From Porphyromonas cangingivalis (GTDB lineage Bacteria > Bacteroidota > Bacteroidia > Bacteroidales > Porphyromonadaceae): 64,000 nt of DNA. The translations under genes were made by a program, and so were the position numbers. Positions 1 to 7,247 of the stretch are shown piece after piece. The stretch spans positions 558,001-622,000 of the forward strand of contig NZ_LR134506.1 in NCBI RefSeq assembly GCF_900638305.1, in the 5' to 3' direction. The notes under the pieces are model-generated. The model was given only the letters and a program-made list of their open reading frames with translations. It did no database searches and was not told the DNA's origin. Positions within the stretch are counted from its first letter, which is position 1; each line of letters starts with the position of its first letter.

Positions 1-1
1 G

Positions 2-247
2 CTCCTTCGTGCAAGGGCGATCGATAATCAAGCCTATGTTTTGGGTTGTAACAGGGTGGGGCAGGGACCGAAGACTTTGATCTATCCCGGGGACTCTGTC
101 ATTGCCGGACCTAAAGGAGATTTACTTCACGAAATAGTCAATGATGAGGAGCGTGTGATGAGAGTAACTTTGGATAAAAGCGAACTTTCTAGTTTTAGAG
201 AAGTGTTTCCGGTACTTCAAGATGCTGATCCTTTCGAGTTGCTATGA
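2..247 (+). CDS. Carbon-nitrogen hydrolase (nitrilase superfamily), C-terminal part
   Basis: Only the last 81 codons lie in the window; the frame is open from base 2 to a TGA at 245-247. The translation opens with an arginine-rich segment followed by DNQAYVLGCNRVG and then YPGDSVIAGPKG, which matches the C-terminal part of omega-amidase/YafV-type nitrilase-superfamily enzymes that hydrolyse amides of 2-oxo acids. The catalytic Glu-Lys-Cys residues lie upstream, outside the window, so substrate and activity cannot be judged. A TTG at 41 could be mistaken for a start, but the homologous residues continue upstream of it. Confidence 0.75.
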   Translation, partial: LLRARAIDNQAYVLGCNRVGQGPKTLIYPGDSVIAGPKGDLLHEIVNDEERVMRVTLDKSELSSFREVFPVLQDADPFELL

Positions 248-260
248 CTTTTTTTCTAAG

Positions 261-277
261 CCTATCTTCCTGATAGG
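261..277 (+). terminator. Short hairpin after the nitrilase gene
   Basis: CCTATC (261-266) and GATAGG (272-277) form a 6-bp stem with a 5-nt loop, followed by TATTTTG. It sits 14 nt after the stop codon and before the tRNA promoter. The T-tract is weak, so termination is likely but not certain. Confidence 0.4.
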
Positions 278-341
278 TATTTTGTTAGCTTATCGATGTG
301 AAAAGTTGTGATAAAAAATACAAGAAAAAACGCTCTAAATG

Positions 342-373
342 TTTGGAAGGTCTGAAATAAATACCTAACTTTG
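342..373 (+). promoter_or_regulatory. Bacteroidetes-type promoter of tRNA-Pro
   Basis: TTTG at 342-345, a 20-bp spacer and TAACTTTG at 366-373 match the Bacteroidetes housekeeping sigma consensus (TTTG, 19-21 bp, TAnnTTTG). Initiation would fall near 380, just before the mature tRNA at 393. This part is host-derived, so the prophage does not disturb tRNA transcription. Confidence 0.7.
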
Positions 374-392
374 CAGAGCAAAAGAGAAAAGA

Positions 393-467
393 CGGGGTGT
401 AGCGCAGTCCGGTTAGCGCACCTGCTTTGGGAGCAGGGGGTCCCAGGTTCGAATCCTGGTACCCCGA
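393..467 (+). tRNA. tRNA-Pro (anticodon UGG)
   Basis: The cloverleaf is complete: acceptor stem CGGGGTG pairs with TACCCCG (one G-T), the anticodon stem CTGC/GCAG encloses the loop TTTGGGA with anticodon TGG, and the T arm contains GGTTCGAATCC. CCA is not encoded. The 5' half is host sequence; the 3' half from 424 is supplied by the prophage and restores a full tRNA. Confidence 0.95.
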
Positions 468-469
468 CT
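424..469 (+). repeat. attL core, 46-bp direct repeat
   Basis: Identical to 37222-37267 over 46 bases, with mismatches on both sides (423 versus 37221, 470 versus 37268). The repeat starts in the anticodon stem and ends two bases after the acceptor stem, as expected for a tyrosine recombinase that uses a tRNA anticodon-loop crossover. Confidence 0.93.
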
Positions 470-475
470 TAAAAC

Positions 476-521
476 AAAGGCGTTGATAATCAACATGATA
501 AGTTTGGTTATTAGCGCCTTT
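476..521 (+). terminator. Prophage-borne terminator of tRNA-Pro
   Basis: AAAGGCG (476-482) pairs with CGCCTTT (515-521), followed by TCTTATT. Being prophage sequence, it replaces the host terminator displaced to 37272-37314. Both hairpin loops contain ATAATCA and AGTTTGGTTAT, so the phage copy resembles the host one. Confidence 0.6.
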
Positions 522-597
522 TCTTATTGTGTTGTCACTTAAACCTCGGGGTTGTTAACAGTTTTTATGTCGAAAAGTATGCTTTTCTGCATAAAAC

Positions 598-616
598 ATC
601 TGCAAAATCCCTGCAA
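598..616 (+). repeat. 19-bp repeat near attL, candidate integrase arm site
   Basis: The 19 bases ATCTGCAAAATCCCTGCAA recur exactly at 37144-37162, just inside the right end of the prophage. The unit itself has two CTGCAA half-sites 11 bp apart. Paired copies inside each attachment site are what arm-type integrase or excisionase sites look like. Confidence 0.55.
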
Positions 617-627
617 ATGAATTCAAG

Positions 628-1842
628 ATGGCAACGACTAAATTTTACCTTGATACACGAGCAGATAAGCTCAATGGCACGTTCCCTCTCACTATATCAA
701 TCAGTCACAATGGAACCTCAGCTCTTTTACCCGTTGGAATAAACCTGAAACAGGAAGAATGGGACCCACGTGCAGAAAAAATAGTGAAGCATCCGCAGCG
801 CCAAACACTAAACACTCTTATATTGAAACGTAAGTTTGAGATTGATATTGAGCTGTTAAGCATGGTCTCTGACAAGCGCATGAAATCATATAAGGCTACC
901 GATCTAAAGCAGCTTATATTGAACCCAAGAGATGCAGGAAAAGAGGATGTTTTCTTCATGGAGCAATTCAGGCGATCTATAGATATGCGCCTCAAGGCAA
1001 GCACAAGAGAGGTGTACGAACACACATACAAGAGGATCAAAGCATTTGATCCAAACTATGAGGATATTCGTTTTGAAGACATCAATAAAGAATGGCTATT
1101 GAAGTTCGAAGCTTTTTTGGCTCAAACATCACCATCAAAGAACGCACGCAACATCCACCTCCGTAATATTCGAGCTGTATTTAATGATGCTATAGATAAT
1201 GACTACACAAGTCACTATCCATTCCGGAGATTTAAGATCAGACCTGTCCCGACCGCTAAAAGGTCATTGCCTGTTGAGGACCTCAGAATCCTTTTCAATT
1301 ATCCAGTATCCGACTCTCAGGTAAAGTATTTGGACATGTTCAAACTCACATTTTTCCTCATTGGGATCAATACAGTGGATCTTGCAGGGTTGCGATATAC
1401 AGACCTAAGGCACGATCGTATCGAGTATACTAGAGCAAAAACGAGTCGGCTGTATAGCGTGAAAGTAGAGCCGGAAGCAAGAGCCATTATTGATCGATAC
1501 AGAGGTATTAAATATCTGGTGGATATATCGGATCATTACAAAGACTACCAGAACTACCAAAAGAAGCTCAATAAAGCCCTTAAAAGGATAGGGGAGATTG
1601 ATGTATATGGAAGGGGTGGTAAATATCATTATAAAGCACTACACCCTGATATATCCATATATTGGGCACGTCATACCTGGGCAACCATAGCAGCAAGCCT
1701 CGACATACCACGAGATACCATTGCTCATGCTTTGGGGCATGGTAACAACACGGTTACGGATATATACATCGACTTCGATAGATCTAAGGTTGACGATGCT
1801 AACCGCAGGGTCATTGATTGGGTTCTATACGGTAAGAAATAA
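628..1842 (+). CDS. int: Tyrosine-type site-specific integrase
   Basis: This 404-residue recombinase most likely integrates and excises the prophage at tRNA-Pro. Its N-terminal ~90 residues look like the arm-binding domain of Bacteroidetes integrases; a SAM-like core-binding domain follows (about 110-215) and then the catalytic domain. The C-terminus shows the ARHTWAT arginine box, the LGHG motif and the nucleophile tyrosine in DIYID. The first catalytic arginine is not in its canonical place (GINTVDLAGL), a variation seen in several Bacteroidetes integrases. It lies 158 bp inside attL and reads away from the tRNA. ATG at 628 is chosen because ATTCAAG precedes it and the N-terminal domain begins directly after it. 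Confidence 0.93.
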   Translation: MATTKFYLDTRADKLNGTFPLTISISHNGTSALLPVGINLKQEEWDPRAEKIVKHPQRQTLNTLILKRKFEIDIELLSMVSDKRMKSYKATDLKQLILNPRDAGKEDVFFMEQFRRSIDMRLKASTREVYEHTYKRIKAFDPNYEDIRFEDINKEWLLKFEAFLAQTSPSKNARNIHLRNIRAVFNDAIDNDYTSHYPFRRFKIRPVPTAKRSLPVEDLRILFNYPVSDSQVKYLDMFKLTFFLIGINTVDLAGLRYTDLRHDRIEYTRAKTSRLYSVKVEPEARAIIDRYRGIKYLVDISDHYKDYQNYQKKLNKALKRIGEIDVYGRGGKYHYKALHPDISIYWARHTWATIAASLDIPRDTIAHALGHGNNTVTDIYIDFDRSKVDDANRRVIDWVLYGKK

Positions 1843-1883
1843 CACTAATACAGACTATCTTTCGACCGTCTTGTATTAGTGTT
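1841..1883. terminator. Hairpin between int and the convergent lipoprotein gene
   Basis: A perfect 12-bp stem, AACACTAATACA (1841-1852) with TGTATTAGTGTT (1872-1883), overlaps the int stop codon. It separates two convergent genes and probably acts in both directions, although neither side has a long T-tract. Confidence 0.5.
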
Positions 1884-1947
1884 AATCCCATCGTCTTATC
1901 TCTTTTATTCCATTACTTTATCATCTTGGATTTGCAAGTGTTTTGGG

Positions 1948-2571
1948 CTAGAAATCTTCACTTGATTTTTTCTTTACCTCATCATCCTTTGCTTTTTGTT
2001 CTTTCTTAACACGGCTTGCAATAGGGACATTCTCGTAATCCATATATGAAGACAAACCATTTCTTCTAAATGTAATCATCATATTATCTTTGATATAGTG
2101 ATATGATGTTTCCCCAATAATATCATCAACATAGTAGCCCCGGAAACTATTTCTTCGTTCAGACTGATTGAAAGACATCATCATCATTTCCATTTCTTTT
2201 CCAAGGTTATATTCACTGCTTAAAAAGTAAGTTATTGCATATAGGGAATCATTCTCAAATTTTGGAATAAAACTAATTTGTAAATCAAGGCTTTCTGACA
2301 GCTTAAAATCATACTTATAGGCATATTGCTCATCTGTGTACACCTTCCCTGCATTCACCAAGCTGTCAAGAAATGAATTAAGTTGCTTTTTGTTCATCCC
2401 AAACTGAAAACCCAAAAATAATTGCGTTTCGGTTTGCGGTGCTTGTTCGGCTTCTGCATATGCTTTCTCAAATGCTTCTTGCATTTCCTCTGACTTGCTC
2501 TGCTGTTTGCAACCCGAGAAGACGACCACCAGCCCGATAAGGGCAATCATTGTAAATAATAATTTCTTCAT
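1948..2571 (-). CDS. Predicted lipoprotein, prophage cargo gene
   Basis: No family is recognised. Starting at the ATG at 2571 the product has 207 residues: MKKLLFTMIAL, a hydrophobic stretch and a lipobox ending FSGC, so it should be lipidated and exported. An upstream in-frame ATG (2601) would put ten extra residues before the signal peptide and is rejected. The mature part begins with a Glu/Ala-rich helix and ends in a charged Lys/Glu tail. The gene is last in the leftward block but has its own promoter (-7 box at 2599-2606) and follows a terminator, the layout of a lysogenic-conversion gene expressed from the prophage. Confidence 0.75.
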   Translation of the reverse strand: MKKLLFTMIALIGLVVVFSGCKQQSKSEEMQEAFEKAYAEAEQAPQTETQLFLGFQFGMNKKQLNSFLDSLVNAGKVYTDEQYAYKYDFKLSESLDLQISFIPKFENDSLYAITYFLSSEYNLGKEMEMMMMSFNQSERRNSFRGYYVDDIIGETSYHYIKDNMMITFRRNGLSSYMDYENVPIASRVKKEQKAKDDEVKKKSSEDF

Positions 2572-2598
2572 TGCATTGTGTTTTGTGGTTAAACTCAA

Positions 2599-2606
2599 CA
2601 AATGTA
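2599..2606 (-). promoter_or_regulatory. -7 box for the lipoprotein gene
   Basis: The minus strand reads TACATTTG (2606 to 2599), matching TAnnTTTG. Initiation near 2592 would give a leader of about 20 nt before the ATG at 2571. No clear -33 TTG is seen at the right distance. Confidence 0.45.
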
Positions 2607-2647
2607 AATATATTTTACCATTCCGTGGCGCTCAGAATAGATAAAAT

Positions 2648-2679
2648 AATAGTGCCTACTTTCATAAGTAAGCACTATT
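2648..2679 (-). terminator. Terminator at the end of the lysis cassette
   Basis: AATAGTGCCTACTT (2648-2661) pairs with AAGTAAGCACTATT (2666-2679) with one mismatch and a 4-nt loop. Read leftward it is followed by ATTTTATC. It closes the late transcript after the candidate spanin gene. Confidence 0.6.
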
Positions 2680-2692
2680 TCAGAACAATTAT

Positions 2693-3199
2693 CTATCTCG
2701 GCATCCCTAGTGGACGCAAGAACACGACAAGAAGAGCACTTATTACAAAAATGATGATTATATAACGTAGCACGCCCGACTTGTGATCTTTGATCTTTTC
2801 GGTTATTTTGGTCTCTCTGTGCGTATCTTCGGCTCGTGCTGCGACCTTATTAGTTATAACCTCCGTTGTCTCGACATCTTTTGCCTGCTCTGTCGCATTG
2901 ATTTTGACAAGGGTCTTGCGCTCCATCTTAACACCCCCTTTCGGTGGTGGAAAAACATTGCTACTTGACTTAATACCCCCTATCGGGTCTATCGGTTCGT
3001 AGTACTCTGTCTCTGTAATAACAACAGAGCCCGAATGCTCCTTAATCCATTCTGAGATGGTTTTCCGTTCTTCTCGTGCTGTCTCCGAAGTAATCTCTTC
3101 TGTCTTGATCTGCACCTCCTCGGAGATTGTTTTGCGCTTGGAGACACAACTACTTAATAGACACGATATGACTATCAAGATTATAATGTTTTGTTTCAT
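2693..3199 (-). CDS. Candidate unimolecular spanin (lipoprotein with C-terminal membrane anchor)
   Basis: The 168-residue product has an N-terminal lipoprotein signal (lipobox LLSSC, Cys18), a polar Lys/Glu-rich periplasmic part of about 120 residues containing a short PPPKGG stretch, and one hydrophobic segment near residues 145-162 followed by basic residues. An outer-membrane lipid anchor joined to an inner-membrane span in one chain is the hallmark of u-spanins (phage T1 gp11 type), which fuse the two membranes at the last step of lysis. It lies in the lysis region with an amidase and a holin, although a toxin-antitoxin pair now separates it from them. Function is inferred from topology and position only. 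Confidence 0.65.
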   Translation of the reverse strand: MKQNIIILIVISCLLSSCVSKRKTISEEVQIKTEEITSETAREERKTISEWIKEHSGSVVITETEYYEPIDPIGGIKSSSNVFPPPKGGVKMERKTLVKINATEQAKDVETTEVITNKVAARAEDTHRETKITEKIKDHKSGVLRYIIIIFVISALLVVFLRPLGMPR

Positions 3200-3235
3200 A
3201 TGGCAAACAGGTAATTGTTAAAAGTATAATGATTA

Positions 3236-3267
3236 TTTGTTTTATAAGTTAGTTAGTTATACCTTTG
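3236..3267 (+). promoter_or_regulatory. Promoter of the Panacea toxin-antitoxin pair
   Basis: TTTG at 3236-3239, a 20-bp spacer and TACCTTTG at 3260-3267 fit the Bacteroidetes consensus well. The start codon is 30 nt downstream at 3298. The spacer contains AGTTAGTTAGTTAT, a possible operator. The promoter faces against the late operon, so the pair can be expressed in the lysogen. Confidence 0.65.
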
Positions 3268-3297
3268 TTGCAGGATAATCATTGCATGGGCATATAA

Positions 3298-3825
3298 ATG
3301 AACAACTTAGAACAATATAGCCTCATTGAAATGTCATTGTACATTTTACAGAAGACGGGAGGGCTGGATATATACCACCTGCTTAAGACACTATATTTTG
3401 CACAGAGGCATCACCTTGCTACTTATGGCATGCCACTTGTCGCAGATGAATTCCATGCTCTTAAGTATGGCCCGATCCCAACACATTTGTATGACTTATA
3501 CAAACATAAGAACTCCTCTTTTAACTGCGTCATCGGATCTGAGAATGAAGATGCGCAAGGCATACTCTTTGCCAGACGAGAACCCGATATGGATTATCTT
3601 TCCATTGCGGATATAGAGACGCTTGATTATTCAATCAGGATGTACAGCAGTAAAACCTTCCAAGAACTTAAAGAGCTGAGCCACGATGAATATTGGGAGA
3701 GGGCATTTAACAACCCTTCAAATCATATCATGTCGCATGTTGACATCGCAAACTCCGGGGGTGCACCGAGTGGTGTCGTCGAGCTGATCAACGAACACAA
3801 TTCTATCAAAAACGCCCTATCCTGA
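3298..3825 (+). CDS. Panacea-domain (SocA-like, DUF4065) antitoxin
   Basis: The 175-residue product has the Panacea/SocA pattern: an N-terminal helix (IEMSLYILQKTGG), then HLLKTLYFAQRHHL, YGMPLVADEFHALKYGPIP and a C-terminal helical part. Panacea proteins are antitoxins paired with many unrelated toxins. The stop codon is 3 nt before the next ORF, typical of an antitoxin-first pair. It is transcribed opposite to the surrounding lysis genes from its own promoter, so it is cargo rather than phage core. Assignment to the domain family is strong; the antitoxin role follows from family and pairing. Confidence 0.8.
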   Translation: MNNLEQYSLIEMSLYILQKTGGLDIYHLLKTLYFAQRHHLATYGMPLVADEFHALKYGPIPTHLYDLYKHKNSSFNCVIGSENEDAQGILFARREPDMDYLSIADIETLDYSIRMYSSKTFQELKELSHDEYWERAFNNPSNHIMSHVDIANSGGAPSGVVELINEHNSIKNALS

Positions 3826-3828
3826 AAT

Positions 3829-4275
3829 ATGCTTTTAGCAGATGGAATGCCGGAACACCTCTTGTTAGAGCGTCTTGTTAATGGACGGGTTTTTCTTATT
3901 CCAAAAGATAAAATAAAACATATCGTTTTGAAAAATGGAGATGATCAAGCTGCGAACAAGTACTATATATTCTTGGGATTGAGTTCATCTAATGGAACTT
4001 GTGCCGGTGTAATTATAAACTCTCGTATCAACAGCTTTCTCCATCAGGATCGTCGAGATCTGCAAATGCCACTGAAAGTAGACCCTGATCACTCATTCCT
4101 CCGCCATGACAGTTTTGTTGACTGCTCTTGTTTGTTCATCGTTAAAACAAGCGATATCTTCCGGCAAAAGTGTGTAGGATCAATAAGTCAAGATGTGCTT
4201 TCCGATGTTATGAGCACCGTTTCATCGTCGAAGTTTATCAAAACAAAAGATCTGAAGGAGCACGGTATCATATAG
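3829..4275 (+). CDS. Putative MazF/PemK-like toxin partner
   Basis: The 148-residue product follows the Panacea gene after 3 nt. The pattern of an N-terminal GRVFLIP strand, a YYIFLGL strand, SFLRHDSFVDCSCLF and a helical end (GSISQDVLSDVMSTV) resembles SH3-fold PemK/MazF-type proteins, which cut RNA. The resemblance is weak and read by eye; the catalytic residues cannot be fixed. That it is the toxin of the pair is inferred from gene order and from known Panacea partners. It ends 30 nt before the convergent amidase gene. Confidence 0.55.
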   Translation: MLLADGMPEHLLLERLVNGRVFLIPKDKIKHIVLKNGDDQAANKYYIFLGLSSSNGTCAGVIINSRINSFLHQDRRDLQMPLKVDPDHSFLRHDSFVDCSCLFIVKTSDIFRQKCVGSISQDVLSDVMSTVSSSKFIKTKDLKEHGII

Positions 4276-4304
4276 CCACTTTGAAGGCCACACTTGTTTT
4301 TCTC

Positions 4305-4718
4305 TTATAATTCCTTTTGCACGTTAAAGCTCGGACAAGCTTTGGGCGCAAACTCGTTGTGTCCGTGTACCGTTGCGTTGGGATAATCCCATTGCAAGGT
4401 CGCTACAAGCTCTCGAAGTGCTATGCGCTGCGCTTCGGTGCGTGTGTCCTTGGGTGTCTTGCCATCCTTGGCGACCCCTCCTACGTAGCATACACCGATA
4501 CTGTAACGGTTCTGCCCGACCGTATGCGCTCCGATCTGATCTAATGGTCGTCCCTCGTGGATAGTGCCATCGAGGTATATGAGATAGTGATACCCGATGT
4601 CTCTCCACCCCCTGCCTTGTACGTGCCATCTACGTACATCTTCCACGGTGTGATGTCTTCCCTCGGGTGTGGCCGTACAGTGGATGATGATCTTATCTAT
4701 CCGCCTATTGGTTTTCAT
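4305..4718 (-). CDS. N-acetylmuramoyl-L-alanine amidase (phage endolysin)
   Basis: A 137-residue amidase_2/T7-lysozyme-like enzyme that cleaves the amide between N-acetylmuramic acid and L-alanine in peptidoglycan. The expected residues are present at T7-lysozyme-like spacing: His13 (IIHCTAT), Tyr43 (GYHY), His120 (GHNEF), Lys126 and Cys128 (KACPSF), giving the His-His-Cys zinc site and the catalytic Tyr/Lys pair. There is no signal peptide, so export to the periplasm must depend on a holin. The ATG overlaps the stop of the upstream holin-like gene by 4 nt (ATGA), showing translational coupling. Confidence 0.93.
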   Translation of the reverse strand: MKTNRRIDKIIIHCTATPEGRHHTVEDVRRWHVQGRGWRDIGYHYLIYLDGTIHEGRPLDQIGAHTVGQNRYSIGVCYVGGVAKDGKTPKDTRTEAQRIALRELVATLQWDYPNATVHGHNEFAPKACPSFNVQKEL

Positions 4719-5212
4719 TTTTCATCTCCTTTCTTTTTCTCGGCCTGCTCCTCTTGGAGTTTGACCTTGCTAACGTTAATACCCATACGTGACATCATAG
4801 CCCCCAATATATGCAACTGCATGATCTCGACAAGGAACGGTATCACCTTACTGTCGGGGTATATCTTACCCGCGTTGTACAGCATATTGAGGATGTAGTA
4901 GTAGATGATGATCCAACTGAGGTACTTGACCACGACCGATGCCACCTCCACCTCTCCATAGAGGTGGAAAGTGAGGTGTATGAGCACCGTAAGCATGCAG
5001 AAGAACCCCATCTTGGTAATGGCATTGAAAGCCTTATTGAATTTGAACTCTTCCCCCAAGACTTTACGGTTTGCCTTAAACCCTAAAAAGACGTCCACTA
5101 TCGACATAGTAATAAGCAGCACAAGAGCCGTAGATATTGGAGAAAGGATTGAGATGACGAGGGCAAGAGCGCCTATTGTCATCTCCTTAACTCTTAGATA
5201 TACAGTGTCCAT
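4715..5212 (-). CDS. Phage holin family protein
   Basis: A 165-residue membrane protein with about four hydrophobic segments (ALALVISILSPISTALVLL, MGFFCMLTVLIHL, VVKYLSWIIIYYYIL and a weaker one near PFLVEIMQL) and a Lys/Glu-rich cytoplasmic tail, as in the toxin-secretion/phage-lysis holins of Bacteroidetes. A VDVFLGFKANR motif between the first spans fits the family. Position just upstream of the amidase supports a holin role. ATG at 5212 is preferred to the in-frame one at 5257, which would add a polar His/Asn-rich lead and a 64-nt overlap with the previous gene. Confidence 0.75.
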   Translation of the reverse strand: MDTVYLRVKEMTIGALALVISILSPISTALVLLITMSIVDVFLGFKANRKVLGEEFKFNKAFNAITKMGFFCMLTVLIHLTFHLYGEVEVASVVVKYLSWIIIYYYILNMLYNAGKIYPDSKVIPFLVEIMQLHILGAMMSRMGINVSKVKLQEEQAEKKKGDEK

Positions 5213-5718
5213 AGTAGCGTAGTGTATGTGGTTAGTATTGCGACAATCTCCGTCCAAAACAAAGCTTTAGATTTCGACAAAAAGGTCTTAATAGACACAA
5301 TCTCCTCAGCTCTCTTGAAGCGAATGACAAGATATGCGATAAGAAATCCCCATGCGAATAGGAGATAAGGTGTCAACAGGGCGACAAGGAGCTGAGAGCA
5401 AATGAGCAAAACAGTTGCTCCAACCGCATGTATCTTAGCTTCCACCGTCTCTCCCTTAAAGTGGGGAGAAACGGCAACAAACAGCATACCTCCGCATCCG
5501 AGAAATGCGAGAAACTCAACATCTTCAGGTACTATCTCCAGCATAGCCGGCATGAGAAGGGCAGCACTCGAAAACATCGCAACGCTGAATAGGCTTTTGT
5601 GCCTTAGTCGGTAGTACGTTGCGCTGATAGATGATGGTACGCTCTTGTGTGATAGGAGCGTGTACGATACGTAGGCAAGAAGTATCGCAAGTGATAGTAA
5701 GATTAGTAGTGTAATCAT
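5194..5718 (-). CDS. Multi-pass membrane protein of the lysis region
   Basis: A 174-residue protein with about five predicted membrane spans, beginning LLILLSLAILLAYV and ending with the hydrophobic segment TEIVAILTTYTTLLWTLYI. No family is recognised. It lies between the fibre genes and the holin, overlaps the next gene by 19 nt and starts within 4 nt of the previous stop, so it belongs to the late operon. It could be a second holin-type protein, an antiholin or a superinfection-exclusion protein; the sequence does not decide. Confidence 0.7.
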   Translation of the reverse strand: MITLLILLSLAILLAYVSYTLLSHKSVPSSISATYYRLRHKSLFSVAMFSSAALLMPAMLEIVPEDVEFLAFLGCGGMLFVAVSPHFKGETVEAKIHAVGATVLLICSQLLVALLTPYLLFAWGFLIAYLVIRFKRAEEIVSIKTFLSKSKALFWTEIVAILTTYTTLLWTLYI

Positions 5719-6302
5719 AGATTGTCAAAATTTAGTGGAGAGGGCATCCCCTCCTTGTAGTTATACTTATTGATTTCTTCTTCCTTTTTCAATCCTCGGA
5801 TGACCGACTCATGATACTTGATCTTTGTGTCTGCATCCGATGCGTAGACCTCCAATCGGTCAAGCATGGTCTTGACTGTCGCACAAGGCAGCGGAGTAGA
5901 CATCAGCCCCTCGATGGGTAGAGTTATGGACTCTATACCAAGTGCGATCTTAGCCTCAACAGCTTGTCGAAAGGCTATACGCTCTTGAAGACTCACCCAC
6001 ATTTTTCGCCCCATGAAGGTGAAAGAGTTCACCTCGTCACCATTGTTGTACTCGTATAGCTCCTGAAGTTTCTTTTGCCTTGTCTCTTCGATTGTATCAA
6101 CCTCAATGACTTCAAGCTTCTTGTTCCACACCTCAAGTGCAGAAGCATTAGGATACTTCTTGTGAAAGGCCACCTGCTCCGCACTCAATGGCACATACAC
6201 TCTTATAGAGTCCTCATAAGACTCTCCCAAACTATACCTTTCATCCAATTTCCAGCCAAAGGCAATAATTATGCCTTCTCTGATGTAATAATACTGTTTC
6301 AT
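5715..6302 (-). CDS. DUF4376-like protein, possible fibre-assembly factor
   Basis: The 195-residue protein has an N-terminal part of about 75 residues (KQYYYIREGIIIAFG) and a C-terminal part (NSFTFMGRKMWVSLQERIAFRQAV) resembling DUF4376, a domain found in phage tail-fibre and fibre-assembly proteins. It follows the BNR-repeat fibre gene with a 4-nt overlap. In many phages the gene after the receptor-binding protein encodes its chaperone, which makes that role plausible here but unproven. Confidence 0.6.
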   Translation of the reverse strand: MKQYYYIREGIIIAFGWKLDERYSLGESYEDSIRVYVPLSAEQVAFHKKYPNASALEVWNKKLEVIEVDTIEETRQKKLQELYEYNNGDEVNSFTFMGRKMWVSLQERIAFRQAVEAKIALGIESITLPIEGLMSTPLPCATVKTMLDRLEVYASDADTKIKYHESVIRGLKKEEEINKYNYKEGMPSPLNFDNL

Positions 6303-7246
6303 AACCCTGCGTTTATTGCGATTGCTTGTATACTGTTAGGTGATGTTGGAGTCTTGATACTGAAACTTGCACCGGAGTTGTTGGAGTAGTGCACTCTATT
6401 ACCCTTCGTATATACTTGTATCTGACCATCCTTTGACAAAGCCACTCTACTGTCATATCCACCGCCCGGAAGACCACTTGTCTCCTCCCAATTATTACCT
6501 CCATTACGAGACCTCACCATCGAAAAATTCGGTCTCACCGCAGTAAGTATCTGCCCATTATCTGATATAGATAGATCTATGCACTTAGTATAGAAGTACC
6601 TTATCCTAAAGCCTTGTGCATCGAAGTAATTATTTGACACAACATAATCTCTTCCGATATTGCCTCCAGAGAAAGCGATGATCCGTCGAGGACTCGAAGT
6701 TGCATCCATGACAACGTGTTCAGCTTTCGTATTGCTGTAGTACCGGGGAATGTTCAGAAAAGACTCTCCGTAGTCGCTACTGACATGCAGCCCATTCCCC
6801 GCCATTACACACATATACATTCCATCAGATGATATATCAATATCATATACCACACCATTCAAGCTTTTCTCTTGTACTGCGCCATTGCGATATAACAGAA
6901 TCTTTTGAAGACCGGTCCCTTTCATGGGAGCTGCGACAATATACCTGCCATCATCTGACATTGATACATTAGCGTATCCCGATGTGCTTGTCAGGCTTTT
7001 GAATGACCGACCAAAGTCCTCACTAAAGAATAACCCGCTATAGTAACCGCAATAAGCGATATATTTTCCATTGTTCGATACGGCAATTTGCCTTGCTATA
7101 TCACCGTTGAGTGGTAACATCTCCCAAGTCTCACCAAAATCCCTACTTATTGAGGATCCATGCCCATCTTGATGGATAACGATCAGTTGACCCGATTGAT
7201 AATTTTCGCCAGTAACACCACCCAAGAGCATTCTTCTCCCTATCAT
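6299..7246 (-). CDS. BNR/Asp-box beta-propeller protein, probable receptor-binding tip
   Basis: The 315-residue product contains at least five Asp-box (SxDxGxxW-like) motifs: SRDFGETW, SEDFGRSF, SSDYGESF, SRNGGNNW and SNNSGASF, each following a strand-rich stretch with SxNGKYI or SDDGRYI. This is the repeat signature of sialidase-like propellers. The catalytic Arg triad of true sialidases is not evident, so carbohydrate binding is likelier than hydrolysis. It comes right after the collagen-like fibre gene, one base apart, and is probably the part that contacts the cell surface. Confidence 0.75.
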   Translation of the reverse strand: MIGRRMLLGGVTGENYQSGQLIVIHQDGHGSSISRDFGETWEMLPLNGDIARQIAVSNNGKYIAYCGYYSGLFFSEDFGRSFKSLTSTSGYANVSMSDDGRYIVAAPMKGTGLQKILLYRNGAVQEKSLNGVVYDIDISSDGMYMCVMAGNGLHVSSDYGESFLNIPRYYSNTKAEHVVMDATSSPRRIIAFSGGNIGRDYVVSNNYFDAQGFRIRYFYTKCIDLSISDNGQILTAVRPNFSMVRSRNGGNNWEETSGLPGGGYDSRVALSKDGQIQVYTKGNRVHYSNNSGASFSIKTPTSPNSIQAIAINAGL

Positions 7247-7247
7247 A

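Noticed and set aside
4317-5086. Rightward frames opposite amidase and holin
   Set aside because: They are shadows of two recognised leftward genes and carry no motif of their own.
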